8,022 bases of DNA from Actinomycetes bacterium. GTDB taxonomy: Bacteria > Actinomycetota > Acidimicrobiia > Spongiisociales > UBA5794. Location of the stretch: assembly GCA_024640745.1 (NCBI GenBank), contig JAHEEL010000085.1:1216-9237 (forward strand), given 5' to 3'. The notes below the pieces were generated by a model. That model ran no database searches. It had not been told where the DNA came from and was given only the letters and a program-made list of their open reading frames with translations. Shown here in pieces: positions 1-5,138 of this stretch; within the stretch, counting starts at the first letter, position 1, and each line of letters starts with the position of its first letter. The position numbers were made by a program, and so were the translations under genes.

Positions 1-1010
1 ATTGCGACGTCGGCCGGTCGTCCCATTCCGGCGGCGAGCGTGCCGGCACTCTCGGGACCCCCACCCTGCAGCACCGTGACGTCGAGCGCCTCCCAGCCTG
101 CTACACCGGGCTCAACCAGCGCTACGGCCGCGAACTGATCCCAGAACGACTGGCCGCTCACGAGCGCCTCAGGATTGAACAAGAGCAGTTCGTGCACCGC
201 CCGTGCCTCGGGAGTGGTCAAGTGCTCGGCGAGCCGCTCGGCGAAGAACGTCGTGAGCGGCACGAAGTTGGTCGCGTCGAGTGGCACGATCGACACGGGA
301 ACGTCGGTGTCGAGCACCTCGGCATCCGCGATCGGATCGATCCACAGGTTCCATTCGGCGCGCGGATTGTCGAATGTGTTGCCGGCTGCTGTGACCGCGC
401 CGCCCATCGTGTGGAGGCCACCCAGCTGCTGTTCGAGCTCCGGGTGATCCCGCAGGGCCCGGGCGATATTCGTGTGCGGTCCGAGTGCCAGTACCACCGG
501 CGGCGTGCTCGAAGCAGCGGCGACGCGTGCAATCACATTCGAAGCGTTGTCCGCATCCGGGCTGCCGCTCGCCGGCAACACCCCCGATGCTGCAAACGCA
601 TCCATCGCGTCCCGCCAGCCGGGCGGGAATGCATTCGTACCTTCAATGGGCACTTCCGGCCCGCAGGCCACCGGCACGTCCTCAACGCCGGACACGGCGA
701 GCGCCCCAAGGGCGATCGAGACGCCGGCGCTGCAGCGCGCCACGCCGGTGCCGCTCACGGTCACTGCCAGGATGTCGACATCTGGACGGCGCAGCAAGTA
801 GAGGATTGCCATGACATCGTCGAGCGACGCATCGGTGTCGATGATGAGCGGCAGCGCGTCGGACCGCGCCGACGTCGATGTCTCCGCCTCGGTGGATGAT
901 GTCGTGTCCGACGGTGTGGTCGCGATTGTGCTCGTTGTGCGCTCGGACGCGCCGCAGGATGCAAGCAGCAGGACCACGAGCGCGCACCCGACGACCTGCT
1001 TTGCGATCAT
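1..1010 (-). CDS. Exported nucleoside hydrolase (IUNH family) lipoprotein, C-terminus cut by window edge
   Basis: The frame is open from ATG at 1010 to the window edge and gives 336 residues. Residues 1-18 form a lipoprotein signal peptide ending in the lipobox LASC (Cys19), and a Ser/Thr-rich linker covers about 23-50. The hydrolase domain starts near 54 with DTDASLDD; Asp58, 60, 64 and 65 match the calcium-binding DxDxxxDD signature, although the usual Pro-Gly is Ala-Ser. Later family motifs are GPHTNIA (177-183), MGGA..AGN (202-211), AEWNLWIDP (218-226), VPLDATN (242-248) and WDQFAAVALVEP (289-300), where Asp290 matches the late catalytic-site Asp. Family members cleave the N-glycosidic bond of nucleosides to ribose and base. 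Anchored outside the membrane, this one would act on external nucleosides (inference). Trp289 stands where purine/pyrimidine-type enzymes often have His, so substrate preference is open. The family's usual length suggests only a short tail is missing. The gene is divergent from the lipoprotein gene at 1190. Confidence 0.9.
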   Translation of the reverse strand, partial: MIAKQVVGCALVVLLLASCGASERTTSTIATTPSDTTSSTEAETSTSARSDALPLIIDTDASLDDVMAILYLLRRPDVDILAVTVSGTGVARCSAGVSIALGALAVSGVEDVPVACGPEVPIEGTNAFPPGWRDAMDAFAASGVLPASGSPDADNASNVIARVAAASSTPPVVLALGPHTNIARALRDHPELEQQLGGLHTMGGAVTAAGNTFDNPRAEWNLWIDPIADAEVLDTDVPVSIVPLDATNFVPLTTFFAERLAEHLTTPEARAVHELLLFNPEALVSGQSFWDQFAAVALVEPGVAGWEALDVTVLQGGGPESAGTLAAGMGRPADVA

Positions 1011-1014
1011 GACG

Positions 1015-1020
1015 CCTCCT
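1015..1020 (-). promoter_or_regulatory. Shine-Dalgarno site of the nucleoside hydrolase gene
   Basis: On the minus strand a perfect AGGAGG stands four bases before the ATG at 1010. It fixes the start and is the strongest ribosome-binding site in the window. Confidence 0.8.
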
Positions 1021-1051
1021 CACGCTGTCGCCAACCATCGCACTCCGTGGT

Positions 1052-1073
1052 GACGGCTCGCGCTAGAGCCGTC
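1052..1073. repeat. Perfect 8-bp inverted repeat in the divergent intergenic region
   Basis: GACGGCTC (1052-1059) and GAGCCGTC (1066-1073) are exact reverse complements separated by six bases. The element lies 42 bases upstream of the hydrolase ATG and 117 bases upstream of the lipoprotein ATG at 1190. Because both genes point away from it, it is unlikely to be a terminator. It could be an operator for one or both genes or a hairpin in the hydrolase 5' leader. The rest of the 179-base gap shows no other clear structure. Confidence 0.45.
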
Positions 1074-1150
1074 CGGCCATTTCCCGACTCCGGTCCTTCG
1101 TCCCTCGGCGCGGCGATGCCAGAGTGGGTCTGGTGAACGTTCGGTGCGCA

Positions 1151-1156
1151 TAAGGT
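1151..1156 (+). promoter_or_regulatory. Candidate -10 box of the Thr-rich lipoprotein gene
   Basis: TAAGGT fits the actinobacterial TANNNT -10 pattern. It would place the transcript start near 1163, leaving a leader of about 27 bases that contains the GGGAG ribosome site at 1179-1183. I see no convincing -35 hexamer. Confidence 0.3.
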
Positions 1157-1189
1157 CACGGGTGTGGTCGAGCGACTCGGGAGAGGGAG

Positions 1190-1672
1190 ATGAGAAGGAC
1201 CATCGGAGTGATTGGTGCTGTGACGCTGGTCGTTGCTGCATGTTCGGCTTCGTCGGAACTGGAGCCGGCCGCCGACTTGCCGACCACATCGCTCCGGCCG
1301 ACGACGACGGCCCAGGAGCCGGAGGTGGGGCCGAGGCCGGCCACGACCGTTTCAACGACGTCGAGCCAGCCGTCCGCGACGACGACAGTTGGGGAGGCGT
1401 CCACGACGGTCGCCGAAGCGTCCACGACGACGACCACGCCGGTTGTAGAGGGCAACCCAGCCGATGTCGAGGCCTGGTGGTGCGCTGCGATTGCTCGGGC
1501 CATTGCAGCGGGTCTCGGACCGCAGGATTTCGCCCGGGACTTCGATGATGAGCTGCGGCACGGTTACACCGACGCCCCAGTCGAGACCGTCGAAGACGCC
1601 GCGAGCCAGCTTGAACGGCTGCAGTGTGAGCCGGCTTTTGCTGAGGCGGTTGCCGACGCGCTCATCGGTTGA
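1190..1672 (+). CDS. Small Thr-rich lipoprotein of unknown function
   Basis: The 160-residue product starts with a short lipoprotein signal: RR at 2-3, a hydrophobic core, and lipobox VAAC with Cys18 as the lipidation site. A low-complexity linker rich in Thr, Ser, Pro and Ala follows at about 30-87, including a near-repeat GEASTTVAEASTT. Such linkers often span the cell wall and can be O-glycosylated (general knowledge of actinobacterial exported proteins). The last 70 residues, from about 90, form a small, probably helical and acidic domain. Its two cysteines, one in the WWC stretch and one in LQCEP, could form a disulfide. I do not recognise this domain. The start is set by GGGAG at 1179-1183, six bases before the ATG. 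A hairpin follows the stop. The hydrolase gene on the other side of the shared upstream region also encodes a lipoprotein with a Thr/Ser linker. Lipoprotein nature is well supported; function is unknown. Confidence 0.8.
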   Translation: MRRTIGVIGAVTLVVAACSASSELEPAADLPTTSLRPTTTAQEPEVGPRPATTVSTTSSQPSATTTVGEASTTVAEASTTTTTPVVEGNPADVEAWWCAAIARAIAAGLGPQDFARDFDDELRHGYTDAPVETVEDAASQLERLQCEPAFAEAVADALIG

Positions 1673-1692
1673 CATCGCGCCCTCTGGTCAGA

Positions 1693-1713
1693 TCCGAGCG
1701 CAGGTCGCTCGGA
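1693..1713 (+). terminator. Hairpin after the Thr-rich lipoprotein gene
   Basis: TCCGAGCG (1693-1700) and CGCTCGGA (1706-1713) form a perfect 8-bp stem with a five-base loop, 20 bases after the stop codon. The bases after it (CGATTCT) hold only a weak T-run. It is therefore a terminator of the U-poor type or an mRNA 3'-end stabiliser. Confidence 0.5.
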
Positions 1714-1781
1714 CGATTCTCGAACGGCTTCCGGTACCCGTCCAGGGCACGGGCTCCCGTTCGCCGATCCGACACCGCGCC

Positions 1782-1787
1782 TATCGT
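1782..1787 (+). promoter_or_regulatory. -10 box implying a leaderless methyltransferase transcript
   Basis: TATCGT fits TANNNT and ends seven bases before the ATG at 1795. Transcription would then begin at or within a base or two of the A of the start codon. No Shine-Dalgarno sequence lies before this ATG, as expected for a leaderless mRNA. A weak -35 candidate, TTCGCC, sits at 1760-1765 with a 16-base spacer. Confidence 0.5.
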
Positions 1788-1794
1788 CAACACG

Positions 1795-2592
1795 ATGGCG
1801 CGCTACACCCACGGCCACCACGACAGTGTTCTGCGATCGCATCGATGGCGGACCGTCGAGAACTCCGCTGCCTACCTCGCCCCGCGGATTGCTCCGGGAG
1901 CGACCCTGCTGGACGTGGGATGCGGTCCGGGCACCCTCAGCGTTGACCTCGCCCGGCGCACGTCTCCTGGTCGGGTTGTTGGAATCGATGTTGCCGAATC
2001 CATTGTCGACCGCGCTCGGCGCGATACCCCGGGGAACGTGCGGAATGTCGAGTTCCGAACCGCCGACGTGTACGAGATGGACTTCGACGCCGACACCTTT
2101 GACGTCGTTCACGCTCACCAGGTGCTGCAGCACTTGGATGATCCCATCGCCGCGCTGGTCGAAATGCGGCGCGTCTGCAAACCCGGTGGGATCATCGCCG
2201 TCCGGGACGCCGACTACGCCGCCATGACGTGGGCGCCCTTGGATGGGCGCCTCGAGCGGTGGCTCGAGCTGTACCGATCGGTAGCGATCGCCAACGGGGG
2301 ACAGCCCGATGCGGGGCGGTTCCTTCTCGGGTGGGCGATACGAGCCAACCTTGCGAACATCGAACCAAGCGCGAGTGTTTGGTGTTTCGCCACACCGAAG
2401 CAGCGGGAATGGTGGGGAGGCCTTTGGTCGGAGCGCATTCGGAAGTCGGCGTTCGCGGATTCGGCGCTGGCCCACGGCATGGCTTCCAAGGACGAGCTCG
2501 ACGACCTTGCGGAGGGCTGGCTCGACTGGGCCCGGAGCGACAACGGATGGTTCGCCGTGCTCCACGGCGAGATCATCGGCAGCGTCCGCTAG
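1795..2592 (+). CDS. Class I SAM-dependent methyltransferase
   Basis: The 265-residue product has a seven-strand class I methyltransferase core. Motif I is LLDVGCGPGT at 38-47. The acidic end of strand 2 is in GIDVAE (Asp65), which would contact the SAM ribose. A motif III Asp is in TADVYEMDF (Asp91), and the strand 4 region reads FDVVHAHQVLQHLDDP (102-117), followed by the MRRVCKPGG stretch (124-132). The N-terminus MARYTHGHHDSVLRSHRWRT is characteristic of an actinobacterial group usually annotated as UbiE/Methyltransf_11-like. About 130 C-terminal residues (138-265), rich in Trp and helices, probably form the acceptor-binding part. The acceptor cannot be read from the sequence. The frame is open upstream to 1669, but the family-like N-terminus and the -10 box at 1782 favour ATG 1795. 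The gene appears monocistronic and is separated from the upstream lipoprotein gene by a hairpin. Confidence 0.88.
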   Translation: MARYTHGHHDSVLRSHRWRTVENSAAYLAPRIAPGATLLDVGCGPGTLSVDLARRTSPGRVVGIDVAESIVDRARRDTPGNVRNVEFRTADVYEMDFDADTFDVVHAHQVLQHLDDPIAALVEMRRVCKPGGIIAVRDADYAAMTWAPLDGRLERWLELYRSVAIANGGQPDAGRFLLGWAIRANLANIEPSASVWCFATPKQREWWGGLWSERIRKSAFADSALAHGMASKDELDDLAEGWLDWARSDNGWFAVLHGEIIGSVR

Positions 2593-2692
2593 CTCGTTCG
2601 CAGTGGACCGAAGTGCTGCGAGCCGGGAACTGTGGCGCGTGGTCGTCTTCGACGCCGGTTCGAGCACGCCTCCGCCGGCTGCCCCAGCGTTG

Positions 2693-2803
2693 TTGCCACC
2701 GGTTCAACACCTACGATTCGAGATGTTGGAGGCTTCGAGCTGCGGGCGTGCCGCAAGGCGCAACGTACCGACCGTCTGGGCTGTACTCCGCGTTGAGTAG
2801 GGT
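2693..2803 (+). promoter_or_regulatory. Promoter region of the secreted protease gene
   Basis: The 234-base gap 2593-2826 holds no convincing gene. Its best -10 candidate is TAGGGT at 2798-2803, which would start transcription near 2810 and leave a leader of about 17 bases carrying the ribosome site. This excludes the in-frame ATG at 2806 as a start. A second candidate, TACGAT at 2712-2717 with a TTG-type -35 about 16 bases before it, would give a leader of roughly 100 bases. That leader would include a small TGCGG/CCGCA hairpin at 2741-2755. Confidence 0.35.
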
Positions 2804-2814
2804 TCATGCATCGC

Positions 2815-2821
2815 AGGGAGG
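2815..2821 (+). promoter_or_regulatory. Shine-Dalgarno site selecting the GTG start of the protease
   Basis: AGGGAGG ends five bases before GTG 2827. The alternative in-frame ATG at 2806 lies upstream of this site and has none of its own, so GTG is preferred. Confidence 0.7.
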
Positions 2822-2826
2822 TTGAG

Positions 2827-4458
2827 GTGACGAAGGTGGCCGTTCGACGGCCCTCGCGGCGTGCCGCGCTCGGGATCGCACTCGTGCTGGTTGGCGCGCT
2901 CGTTGCTCTCTCGAACCCCGCCGCCTTGGCCGCTGACCCGCTATTGGGGTCCTCGCCGGCGGCCGGATACGTGTTCGATTCACCGAGCGATGCCGAAGAT
3001 CAGGGGCCGCTCATCTTCGGCGGCTCGGCAACCGACAATCCTGGGTGGATCGTCGCCATCTTCCGCGACGACTTCTACCTCTGCACCGGGATCCTCATCG
3101 ACCCGCAGGTCGTGCTGACGGCCGCCCACTGCGTCGAATCGCCGGGCGAATACCGACTCCTCTTCGGATCGGAGTACCTCTACGGATCGCCGATCGAGCG
3201 CATCGGGACGACGTTCATCACCCATCCCGGGTGGCAAGGCGAACTCGGAGATACCGATCTCGCCGTCATCGGCTTCGACGATCCGGTGACGACCCTTCCC
3301 ACGGCGATCCTGAACACCACACCCGAATGGCCCGAGCTTCAACAACCGGTCACCGCGGCCGGCTGGGGCATGTGGGCTGCCGACTCCGGTCCCAGCAGCT
3401 ACCTTCAGTTTGCGGGTTTCCTGACGACGTCGGGCATGGACGGTTCGGTCGATACGGACTACTGCGAACTCGATCCGGCCGACGCGACGCTGGGCGGAGT
3501 GTTCTGCTTCGGCGGGCCCGTGGACGCGAGCGCCTGTCCGGGCGACTCCGGCGGTCCGGTAGCCGGTTGGGCGACGCCCGAGGCGACAAGCGGCCCGGTC
3601 GTCGTATACGGCCTCGTGTCCTATGGCCCGAGCGTCTGCGAGATCTCGTCCCTCGACGGCAAGGCCCAGGCGGTCGGCGCACATGTCCTCTGGATTGAGA
3701 CGATGGTGGGGATGATCACCGATCCGCCGCCGCCGATGGAGGTCGATTCGACCGGACTCGTCGACACGGACTCGGGCGAGTGGTTCCTGCTGAACCAGAA
3801 TGGGATCGCGTTGGCCTCGTTCTTCTATGGGAATCCGGGCGACTATCCGTTCATGGGTGATTGGGACGGCGACGGGGTGGAGACGCCGGGGCTCTATCGC
3901 CGGTCGGACGGCTATGTGTATCTGCGGAACAGCAACTCGCAGGGCATTGCGGATATCCGGTACTTCTTTGGGGATCCGGGCGATGTGCCGGTGGCGGGGG
4001 ATTTCGATGGGGATGGGTTCGATACGGTGAGCATCTATCGGCCGTCGAATCAGACGTTCTACGTCATCAACAAGCTGGGCGCGAACGACGGCGGTTTGGG
4101 TGCAGCCGAGGTGTCGTATGTGTTTGGGGATCCGGGGGATCAGCCGTTTGTGGGCGATTTCGATGGTGATGGGGTGGAGACGGCGGGGCTGCATCGCGCG
4201 TCGACGGGGCTGGTGTATTTCCGGAATAGCCATACGCAGGGGGTTGCGGATGCGCAATTCGTGTTTGGAGATCCGGGCGATCGTTTGGTAGCGGGGGATT
4301 GGACGGGGAATGCGGTGTACACGCCGGGCCTGTTCCGTCCGTCGGATACGACGGTGTATCTGCGGTATACGAATACGCAGGGCATCGCGGATGGCCAGTT
4401 CGTACCCGTCCCGACCGACCCGACCTGGATCCCCGTTGCGGGACGCACCGGTCTGTAA
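2827..4458 (+). CDS. Secreted chymotrypsin-fold (S1) serine protease with C-terminal calcium-loop repeats
   Basis: The GTG start gives 543 residues. Residues 1-36 are a Sec-type signal peptide with an Arg-rich N-region and a cleavage site near ALAAD; a Tat route is less likely. A short propeptide leads to IFGG (63-66), the counterpart of the IVGG mature N-terminus. The catalytic triad is His101 (TAAHC), Asp144 (DTDLAVI) and Ser241 (CPGDSGGP). Cysteines 86/102, 213/227 and 237/271 match three classic S1 disulfides. The S1-pocket position 189 is Ser235, not Asp, so trypsin-like cleavage after Lys/Arg is not expected. The residue before Ile63 is Leu, so activation is not tryptic either. After a Pro-rich hinge (299-304), about 4.5 copies of a 47-52 residue repeat (318-543) carry GDPGD and DxDGDG loops as in FG-GAP/VCBS-like propeller proteins. 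The enzyme is probably extracellular and calcium-stabilised; the repeats may bind a surface or substrate (inference). Confidence 0.9.
   Translation: MTKVAVRRPSRRAALGIALVLVGALVALSNPAALAADPLLGSSPAAGYVFDSPSDAEDQGPLIFGGSATDNPGWIVAIFRDDFYLCTGILIDPQVVLTAAHCVESPGEYRLLFGSEYLYGSPIERIGTTFITHPGWQGELGDTDLAVIGFDDPVTTLPTAILNTTPEWPELQQPVTAAGWGMWAADSGPSSYLQFAGFLTTSGMDGSVDTDYCELDPADATLGGVFCFGGPVDASACPGDSGGPVAGWATPEATSGPVVVYGLVSYGPSVCEISSLDGKAQAVGAHVLWIETMVGMITDPPPPMEVDSTGLVDTDSGEWFLLNQNGIALASFFYGNPGDYPFMGDWDGDGVETPGLYRRSDGYVYLRNSNSQGIADIRYFFGDPGDVPVAGDFDGDGFDTVSIYRPSNQTFYVINKLGANDGGLGAAEVSYVFGDPGDQPFVGDFDGDGVETAGLHRASTGLVYFRNSHTQGVADAQFVFGDPGDRLVAGDWTGNAVYTPGLFRPSDTTVYLRYTNTQGIADGQFVPVPTDPTWIPVAGRTGL
3781..4404 (+). 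repeat. Tandem coding repeats, period 141/156/141 bases
   Basis: A TTTGGGGATCCGGGCGAT-like core recurs at 3826, 3967, 4123 and 4264, that is every 47 or 52 codons. Each full unit encodes an aromatic strand, an N-x-x-QG-x-AD turn, GDPGD, a GDxDGDG loop and a G(L/I)(Y/H/F)R strand. The fourth loop has decayed to DWTGNAVYT and loses most of the putative calcium ligands. A final half unit ends the protein just before its loop. The period is a whole number of codons and the frame is open, so this is protein-level repetition. GAT strongly outnumbers GAC for Asp here, unlike in the protease domain. Confidence 0.8.
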
Positions 4459-4478
4459 GCGTTCATTCGTCGGTGGCC

Positions 4479-4510
4479 CGTCTGGCCGGCGCGCGACGCC
4501 CGACCAGACG
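4479..4510 (+). terminator. Hairpin after the protease gene
   Basis: CGTCTGG (4479-4485) pairs with CCAGACG (4504-4510). After one mismatch, CGG pairs with CCG inside, leaving a ten-base loop. It begins 20 bases after the protease stop and has no T-run, so it is a U-poor terminator or 3'-end hairpin. Confidence 0.45.
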
Positions 4511-4558
4511 CGTTCTGCGAAGGCCCGGCCGCCGCAATCGCGTCCCCTGAGTCTGCGG

Positions 4559-4564
4559 TACCGT
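4559..4564 (+). promoter_or_regulatory. Candidate -10 box of the thioesterase gene
   Basis: TACCGT fits TANNNT and would start transcription near 4571, giving a leader of roughly 28 bases with GGAGG in it. There is no recognisable -35 hexamer. Confidence 0.25.
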
Positions 4565-4584
4565 GTGGCGCACATCGGGATCGC

Positions 4585-4589
4585 GGAGG
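4585..4589 (+). promoter_or_regulatory. Shine-Dalgarno site of the thioesterase gene
   Basis: GGAGG lies nine bases before GTG 4599. It supports that start over the in-frame GTG at 4563. Confidence 0.6.
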
Positions 4590-4598
4590 CAAATACTC

Positions 4599-5024
4599 GT
4601 GGACATCAGTCATGATCCGCTGACCGGACTCGACGGTCTGCTGGGTGTTGAGCACGTCGAATCCAGTCCGGATCGCGTGGTGTTGCGCCTCCAGGTCGAC
4701 GAACGCCACCACCAGCCCTACGGACTCGTCCACGGCGGTGTCTATTGCACGCTTGTTGAAACGGCAGCGTCGATCGGAGCGGCGCTCGGCGCGATGGAGC
4801 GCGGCATGGCGGGGGCCGTCGGAGTCTCCAACACCACCGACTTCTACCGCTCCCATCGTCGGGGAGCACTGCGGGCAACGGGTACCCCTGTACACCGAGG
4901 CCGCGTGCAACAGGTCTGGCAGGTCGAGGTGACGCGTGAAGTAGACGAGGTTGTAGTCGCTCGTGGACAGGTGCGTCTCCAGAACCTCACGGATCCCGGC
5001 GTCATCGGCGGCGCCGGCGACTAG
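4599..5024 (+). CDS. PaaI-type hotdog-fold acyl-CoA thioesterase
   Basis: The GTG start gives 141 residues, the usual size of a single hotdog domain. The central motif HHQPYGLVHGGVYCTLVE (37-54) matches the PaaI/4-hydroxybenzoyl-CoA thioesterase signature: a Gly before HGG (45-47) on the hotdog helix, then Glu54 as the likely catalytic acid. Ser59 follows in the same helix (ETAAS). The GVSNTTDFYRSHRRG stretch (75-89) is the expected next strand and CoA-binding region. The enzyme should hydrolyse an acyl- or aroyl-CoA thioester in the cytosol, probably as a tetramer (family knowledge). The acyl group is not evident, and no phenylacetate or aromatic degradation genes lie in the window, so I give no paaI symbol. 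The gene looks independent: a hairpin precedes it and 114 bases separate it from the next gene. Confidence 0.88.
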   Translation: MDISHDPLTGLDGLLGVEHVESSPDRVVLRLQVDERHHQPYGLVHGGVYCTLVETAASIGAALGAMERGMAGAVGVSNTTDFYRSHRRGALRATGTPVHRGRVQQVWQVEVTREVDEVVVARGQVRLQNLTDPGVIGGAGD

Positions 5025-5074
5025 AGCGAGGGTCGGAACACGAGCTCTGGCGGGCGGGCGACGCTCGAGATCGT

Positions 5075-5080
5075 TAGGGT
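5075..5080 (+). promoter_or_regulatory. Candidate -10 box of the duplicated membrane protein gene
   Basis: TAGGGT followed by TC matches, base for base, the proposed -10 box of the protease gene at 2798-2803. Transcription would begin near 5087, giving a leader of about 50 bases to ATG 5139. No clear -35 is visible. Confidence 0.35.
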
Positions 5081-5126
5081 TCCGTCACCGGGGAGACAGA
5101 TGCCCCGTGCCGAATGTCACGAAATC

Positions 5127-5131
5127 GGAGG
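5127..5131 (+). promoter_or_regulatory. Shine-Dalgarno site of the duplicated membrane protein gene
   Basis: GGAGG lies seven bases before ATG 5139. A competing in-frame ATG at 5100 has GGGGAG five bases upstream, so a product 13 residues longer cannot be excluded. Confidence 0.5.
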
Positions 5132-5138
5132 TTGGTTC

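Noticed and set aside
192..899. A 235-codon plus-strand frame opposite the nucleoside hydrolase
   Set aside because: The composition is typical of a shadow frame, while the minus strand shows signal peptide, lipobox and all hydrolase motifs.
2592..2623. Stem GCTCG/CGAGC just after the methyltransferase stop
   Set aside because: Only five outer pairs plus a poorly fitting inner CAG/CTG; too weak to call a terminator.
1564..2667. A 367-codon open frame on the minus strand opposite the methyltransferase
   Set aside because: Its translation shows no domain pattern, and the plus strand encodes a clear SAM methyltransferase. Long antisense frames are common in GC-rich DNA.
2603..2800. A 65-codon frame with GTG start in the gap before the protease
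   Set aside because: It has no ribosome site, is Pro/Ala/Arg-rich without a domain, and overlaps the likely promoter of the protease gene.
3826..4281. Regularly spaced repeats resembling a CRISPR or tandem DNA array
   Set aside because: The spacing is 141/156/141 bases, the units diverge, and they lie in an open reading frame with conserved protein motifs, so they are protein repeats.
2980..4575. A 531-codon open frame on the minus strand opposite the protease
   Set aside because: The product is Arg-rich and without recognisable domains; its apparent periodicity mirrors the coding repeats on the plus strand.
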